From: Halanaeroarchaeum sp. HSR-CO | GTDB lineage: Archaea; Halobacteriota; Halobacteria; Halobacteriales; Halobacteriaceae | DNA: 64,000 nt | Direction of reading: 5' to 3' | Assembly (NCBI RefSeq): GCF_024972755.1 | Contig: NZ_CP087724.1 | Location: 1,116,001-1,180,000, forward strand | Shown here: positions 60,467 through 64,000 of the stretch, piece by piece | How positions within the stretch are numbered: position 1 is the first letter of the stretch | How the letters are laid out: each line of letters opens with the position of its first letter | The notes under the pieces: generated by a model | Database searches by the model: none | Told to the model about the DNA's origin: nothing | What the model saw: the letters and a program-made list of their open reading frames with translations, nothing else | Translations under genes and position numbers: made by a program

Positions 60467-60721
60467 ATGTCCGTCAAAGACGACCTCCGCGAGCAGTTCA
60501 CCGAGGCGTTCGAAGGTGCCGACTACCCGGTAAACAACCAGATGGACCTCGTTCCGGCCCTGCCGGACGGTCCCTCGACGAAGTTCACGTCGGACGACGT
60601 CTCGTTGACTGCGATGGAACTGGCGACGAAACTGGGCAGCGAGGCGAACTTCCCCTACGAGGACGTCGACAGTCTGGTCGAGGACGTCATGAGCGCCCTC
60701 GAGGAAGAAGACATCGTCTGA
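60467..60721 (+). CDS. MTH865-family small protein
   Basis: 84 aa from ATG 60467, preceded by GAGGGTGAT. Helical EF-hand-like protein family named after MTH865: MSVKDDLREQFTEAFEGADYP then ATKLG and FPYEDVDSLVEDV. Function unknown. The 3' end is convergent with the NAD-kinase-like gene. Confidence 0.8.
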   Translation: MSVKDDLREQFTEAFEGADYPVNNQMDLVPALPDGPSTKFTSDDVSLTAMELATKLGSEANFPYEDVDSLVEDVMSALEEEDIV

Positions 60722-60728
60722 TTCCGGC

Positions 60729-61493
60729 TCAGTTCTCGCGATCGAACGTCGTCCGTGACACCGGTGTCCTGACGATATCGAGCGGCTTGCCCCACGCGAG
60801 TTCGATCGGTTCGTGTGCGGGGACCGGCCCGACCTCCTCGTCGTCGATCAGCAGCGAGACTCCCGTGTCGTCTCTCGCCACGGTCAGTGAGATCGGGGGT
60901 TCGAGTACCCACTGGGATTGTTCGATTCGGAACGGACCGATCGGAACGACCGCTACCCCAGACGTCTCGGGACCGAGAACGGGGCCCCCTGCGGCCGTTA
61001 CGTACCCCGGTGTCCCCACCGAGGTCGCCACGACGACCCCGTCCGCCCGAACCTGATCGACCGTCTGTGTTCCGCCGCGGAACCGGTTTCCGATGGCGAA
61101 CTCCGAGATCTTCGCTGGCTCTTCGGTGACGACCATGACGTCCATCAGCGCCGCATAGCTGTCGTCTTCGACGGTGACCACGAGCAGCGGCCGTTCTGTC
61201 GTCTGCAACGTGCCGGTCACGAGCGACCGGATCGCCTCGTCCAGATCCGCGGCGGCGACGTCCTCGACGCCGCTTCCGACCTCGACCGGAAGCACGGGAA
61301 CGTCGACGTCGGCTCTGACGAACGAGAGGAGTGCCGACTCGCCCGCCACGACCATCACGTCGACGGTGGCCGTCGGCGTCTCGACGACGGAACCCAGGCC
61401 ACCTGCCTCTCGCACGCTATCGACGATAGCCGCCGCGTCGTCGCCGACGACGCCGATCTCGGACTGTGGATCAGTCCGGCGCTCGCTGTTCAT
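60729..61493 (-). CDS. NAD-kinase-like protein with degenerate catalytic motifs
   Basis: 254 aa. The C-terminal half is NAD kinase-like: RADGVVVATSVGTPGYVTAAGG then GPVLGPET corresponds to the diagnostic DGxxxATxxGSTAYxxSAGGP segment. The N-terminal GGDGT motif, needed for ATP binding and catalysis, is here AGESA (VVAGESALLSF), and the NE/D motif is replaced by MD (ALMDVMVVTEEPAKI). It is therefore probably not a normal NAD kinase; it may bind NAD(P) for regulation. A full-length NAD kinase would be expected elsewhere in the genome. Confidence 0.78.
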   Translation of the reverse strand: MNSERRTDPQSEIGVVGDDAAAIVDSVREAGGLGSVVETPTATVDVMVVAGESALLSFVRADVDVPVLPVEVGSGVEDVAAADLDEAIRSLVTGTLQTTERPLLVVTVEDDSYAALMDVMVVTEEPAKISEFAIGNRFRGGTQTVDQVRADGVVVATSVGTPGYVTAAGGPVLGPETSGVAVVPIGPFRIEQSQWVLEPPISLTVARDDTGVSLLIDDEEVGPVPAHEPIELAWGKPLDIVRTPVSRTTFDREN

Positions 61494-61534
61494 CGTCTTC
61501 GGAAAGGAGACGGGTCACAAAAAGCCCGATGGGT

Positions 61535-62836
61535 TCAGTACGGCCAGTCGCCGGTGACTTTCATGCCCTCTGCCTTGTCCTCCGCCTCGAGAGCCGCGGC
61601 GATGTCGTCTGGGGAGGCGTGCGCGACGGTGAATCCGTCGTCGGCGAGTCGAATGGCCAGCGCCGTGAGCAGGATGGCCTGTTCGCGGAACGTGCGCCGT
61701 TCGAGTTTGTCCAGCGTATCGCCGTAGGTGTGCCCCCATCCCCGTCCCTCGTCGTCGGTCTTGCTGGTGACGTGGTAGCCGGGGACGCCCCATTTGACGT
61801 ACTGCCAGTGGTCGCTATGCGGGCCCTGTTCGGGCGTGGTATGTATCGGGTGTCCGAATTCGTCGGCGACGTCCTCAGCGACGGCGCGCAACGCGTCGAA
61901 CCCATGGGTATAGAACGAGAGGGTTCGCGCCTGGACGACACCGTCCAGGTTGAGTATCGCCGTGATTCGGTCCTGGTTTCTGTTCCTGGCGTCGTAGCCG
62001 GAACCGACTAACCCGACCTCTTCGGACCCGTACGCGATGAAGTGAACCGTTCTATCGAGTTCGTCTTCGCGGTCGGCGAGCGCCCGGGCGAGTTCGACCA
62101 CCATGGCCGTTCCGGCCCCGTTGTCCATCGCCCCCTCGGCGATGTCGTGGGCGTCCACGTGACTCGTCACGAGGACTTCCTCGTCGGTATCCGGTCCCAG
62201 TTCGGCGTGGACGTTCTGGCTGGTCGCGTCGGCGATGTCGGCCTCGACGGCGAGGTCGACCGTCTCTCCATCGAAGCGACGGCCCAATCGTTGCCCGACT
62301 TCTTTCGAGACGCCGACGGCCGGGATGCTGCCGATCGGATCGTCGTCGTTGCCGACGCTCCCGGTCGGTGGGAGACAGCCCTCGTAGTGGTTCTTGAAGA
62401 CGAACCCGACCGCGCCATCGCGGACTGCATAGTAGTACTTCTCTCGGCGGTGGACGAACCGGTCGTACCAGTCGGGGACGTCCGCGGAGACCATGACGAT
62501 GGCGCCCTCGACGTCGGTCTGTTCGAAGTCTCGTGGAAGCCCGTGGCCGAGGTCGACGAACCGACCAGATACTTCCTCAGCGGGACTCCGTGGGAGCGCG
62601 ATACACTCCTCTTCGCCGGCCGGTGTCTCGATGGTCGACGATCCGCGTTCCCATCCCTGGATGGGGAATTCGTCGAGACGCACATCTCGAGCGTACTCAG
62701 CGAGTGCGTCCCTTGTCGCCTCGGCCGCCTGGCGTTCGCCAGTCGTGCCGGCCATCCTCGATCCCCCGTCGACTAGCGTCTCGAGGTGATTCCAGCCCAC
62801 GTCGCTCCGGAAGAGGTCGCCGATCCACGCGGTCAT
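61535..62836 (-). CDS. M28-family metallopeptidase
   Basis: 433 aa from ATG 62836. M28 metal-site motifs: TSHVDAHD, AMDNGAG, GSEEVGLVGS, LNLDGV and GWGHTYGDTLDKL. A PA (protease-associated) insertion lies at about 90-190 (FVDLGHGLPRD to VGVSKE). No signal peptide, so probably cytoplasmic. Aminopeptidase activity is likely. Confidence 0.9.
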   Translation of the reverse strand: MTAWIGDLFRSDVGWNHLETLVDGGSRMAGTTGERQAAEATRDALAEYARDVRLDEFPIQGWERGSSTIETPAGEEECIALPRSPAEEVSGRFVDLGHGLPRDFEQTDVEGAIVMVSADVPDWYDRFVHRREKYYYAVRDGAVGFVFKNHYEGCLPPTGSVGNDDDPIGSIPAVGVSKEVGQRLGRRFDGETVDLAVEADIADATSQNVHAELGPDTDEEVLVTSHVDAHDIAEGAMDNGAGTAMVVELARALADREDELDRTVHFIAYGSEEVGLVGSGYDARNRNQDRITAILNLDGVVQARTLSFYTHGFDALRAVAEDVADEFGHPIHTTPEQGPHSDHWQYVKWGVPGYHVTSKTDDEGRGWGHTYGDTLDKLERRTFREQAILLTALAIRLADDGFTVAHASPDDIAAALEAEDKAEGMKVTGDWPY

Positions 62837-62906
62837 GCTCCAACGGTCTGTCAGCGCGGGCAAAGGTGTTGTGTTGGTCGGGAGTACGACGAGAATAGCG
62901 TGGCCG

Positions 62907-63593
62907 TCAGTTCCACGCCGTCCCGCTCGCCAGGTCGATCGGCTCGTCGACCTTCGAGGAGGGACAGACGTCGGCGAGCACGCAGTCCTCGCAGTCCGGA
63001 TTCCTGGCGGTACAGGTCGCCCGGCCGTGGGAGATGAGCCAGTGGGTCCACAGCTTCCAGTGTTCGCGGGGGACGACCTCCATGAGATCTTCTTCGATGG
63101 CCGCCGGGCGCTCCTCCTCGGTGATACCGAGCCGACGGGAGAGACGCTGGACGTGCGTGTCGACGACGACACCCTCGGTCAGGTCGTGGCCGTGCTGCAA
63201 GACGACGTTCGCGGTCTTGCGGCCGACGCCCGGGAGGTCAGTGAGGTCGCTCATCGTGTCTGGGACCGCTCCGTCGTGGTCTTCGACGAGCGTTTCGCCG
63301 ACGCCCTGGAGGTACTCCGCCTTGCTGTTCGGGTACGTGATGGAGGAGATGACCTCCCGGATCTCGTCCACGTCGGCCTCGGCGTAGGCCTCGGCGTCCG
63401 GGAACCGCTGGAACAGCGTCTCCGTCACGGCGTTGACCCGTTCGTCGGGGCACTGGGCGGAGAGGATGACCGCGACGAGCAGTTCGAGGCGGTTCGAGAA
63501 TTCGAGTGAGATCGTCGCATCAGGATACGCAGCGGAGAGGCGCTCTACGACCTCGGCGACCTGGGCTTCGCGAGTGTCGAGCGGCGTGGCCAT
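62907..63593 (-). CDS. nth: Endonuclease III (DNA glycosylase/AP lyase)
   Basis: 228 aa from ATG 63593. HhH-GPD motif LPGVGRKTANVVL with catalytic K126, acid D145 (VVVDTHVQRL), and the [4Fe-4S] cysteines C194, C201, C204 and C210 (C-x6-C-x2-C-x5-C). Removes oxidised pyrimidines and cleaves the abasic site. Confidence 0.96.
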   Translation of the reverse strand: MATPLDTREAQVAEVVERLSAAYPDATISLEFSNRLELLVAVILSAQCPDERVNAVTETLFQRFPDAEAYAEADVDEIREVISSITYPNSKAEYLQGVGETLVEDHDGAVPDTMSDLTDLPGVGRKTANVVLQHGHDLTEGVVVDTHVQRLSRRLGITEEERPAAIEEDLMEVVPREHWKLWTHWLISHGRATCTARNPDCEDCVLADVCPSSKVDEPIDLASGTAWN

Positions 63594-63655
63594 ACGCGTG
63601 GATGGTGTCTGTGTGGTTTCAACCCCTCGAAGCCGGCAGCCCCAAACCACGAACC

Positions 63656-63663
63656 GTTAAAGG
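63656..63663 (+). promoter_or_regulatory. TATA box of the ubiD-like gene
   Basis: GTTAAAGG lies 30-23 nt before ATG 63686, leaderless spacing. Confidence 0.4.
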
Positions 63664-63685
63664 ACACGGTCCCGGAGAGACTCGT

Positions 63686-64000
63686 ATGGGATTGCGACAG
63701 TTGTTGGCAGGCCGGGACGATACCACCGTCCTCACCGAATCGGTGGACCCGCGATTCGAACTCCCGGCGCTCGCGACCGCCGACGAGTCGGCGCCGATGG
63801 TCTTCGAGGACGTCGCGGGCTACCCCGAGGTCAGGGCGGTCTCGAACCTCGTCTCTTCGCGTGACTTGCTCGCCGACGCACTCGGCGTCGAGCGGGACGG
63901 CATCATCGAGGCGATGAGCACCGCGATGGACCACCCGCGAGCACTCGACGACCCGGTCGACCCGCGATTCGATCTGGTCGCGACGGATCCGGTGCTCGAC
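63686..64000 (+). CDS. UbiD-family decarboxylase, N-terminal part
   Basis: First 105 codons only; the frame runs off the window. MGLRQLLAGRDDTTVLTESV, FEDVAGYPEVRAVSNLV and LADALGVERDGI match the N-terminus of UbiD family prenylated-FMN decarboxylases. The catalytic region lies beyond the edge, so the substrate is unknown. Confidence 0.8.
   Translation, partial: MGLRQLLAGRDDTTVLTESVDPRFELPALATADESAPMVFEDVAGYPEVRAVSNLVSSRDLLADALGVERDGIIEAMSTAMDHPRALDDPVDPRFDLVATDPVLD

Overview
The window is chromosomal DNA of a halophilic archaeon (class Halobacteria). The proteins are very acidic, the core is GC-rich, many genes have a TATA-like box about 25-30 nt before the start codon (leaderless transcripts), secreted binding proteins carry Tat lipoprotein signals with an RR motif, and there are archaeal markers: L44e, S27e, aIF2-alpha, Nop10, a PAC2 protein, a HemAT globin transducer, prenyl-diphosphate synthase and an initiator tRNA-Met with A1:U72.

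Left part, 1 to about 13262: an AT-richer integrated element. It starts, off the left edge, with a complete type I restriction-modification operon on the minus strand (hsdM, hsdS, a small membrane protein, hsdR, then a YgjP-like metallopeptidase cut by the edge). Next come small membrane and zinc-ribbon proteins, a DUF433 antitoxin-like protein, an AbrB-like regulator translationally coupled to a serine recombinase, HTH and ribbon-helix-helix/coiled-coil proteins, a repeat-bearing AT-rich spacer and a tyrosine integrase with a zinc ribbon. Beside the integrase start lies a 19-nt tRNA-3'-end-like segment inside an inverted repeat, the probable attR.

13365-18255 is a complete liv-type ABC importer operon (livK-H-M-G-F, minus strand). 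Next to its promoter sits an IS200/IS605-type element (about 18505-20510) with tnpA and a frameshifted tnpB. Both genes are interrupted by short double-hairpin inserts, three in all. This is the most unusual feature of the window.

20590-46892 is mostly housekeeping and transport: a CPA-type antiporter with TrkA domains, an MFS transporter, HemAT, CspA, an HD protein, a LysE exporter and a threonine-synthase-like protein lacking the PLP lysine. A nitrogen/arginine module follows (cPGS-like P-loop protein, ornithine carbamoyltransferase, carbamate kinase, divergent amino-acid ABC importer). Then come an amine-oxidase-like flavoprotein, a phosphoesterase divergent from an HTH regulator, the translation operon rpl44e-rps27e-aIF2a-nop10-PAC2, a DUF2298 membrane protein next to a dolichol-phosphate-type glycosyltransferase and GtrA, a PiT phosphate permease and UspA.

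46913-47460 holds the initiator tRNA-Met gene preceded by a regular ~147-bp array of tRNA 3'-end copies with covarying hairpins. After hpt, 48423-56444 is one long Mrp/Mnh-type Na+/H+ antiporter operon (E with a UspA-like head, F, G, MbhD/E-like, B, C and three D-like subunits). The right end carries coaBC, an SRPBCC protein, an M42 peptidase, a prenyl synthase, an MTH865 protein, a degenerate NAD-kinase-like protein, an M28 peptidase, endonuclease III and the start of a UbiD-family gene.
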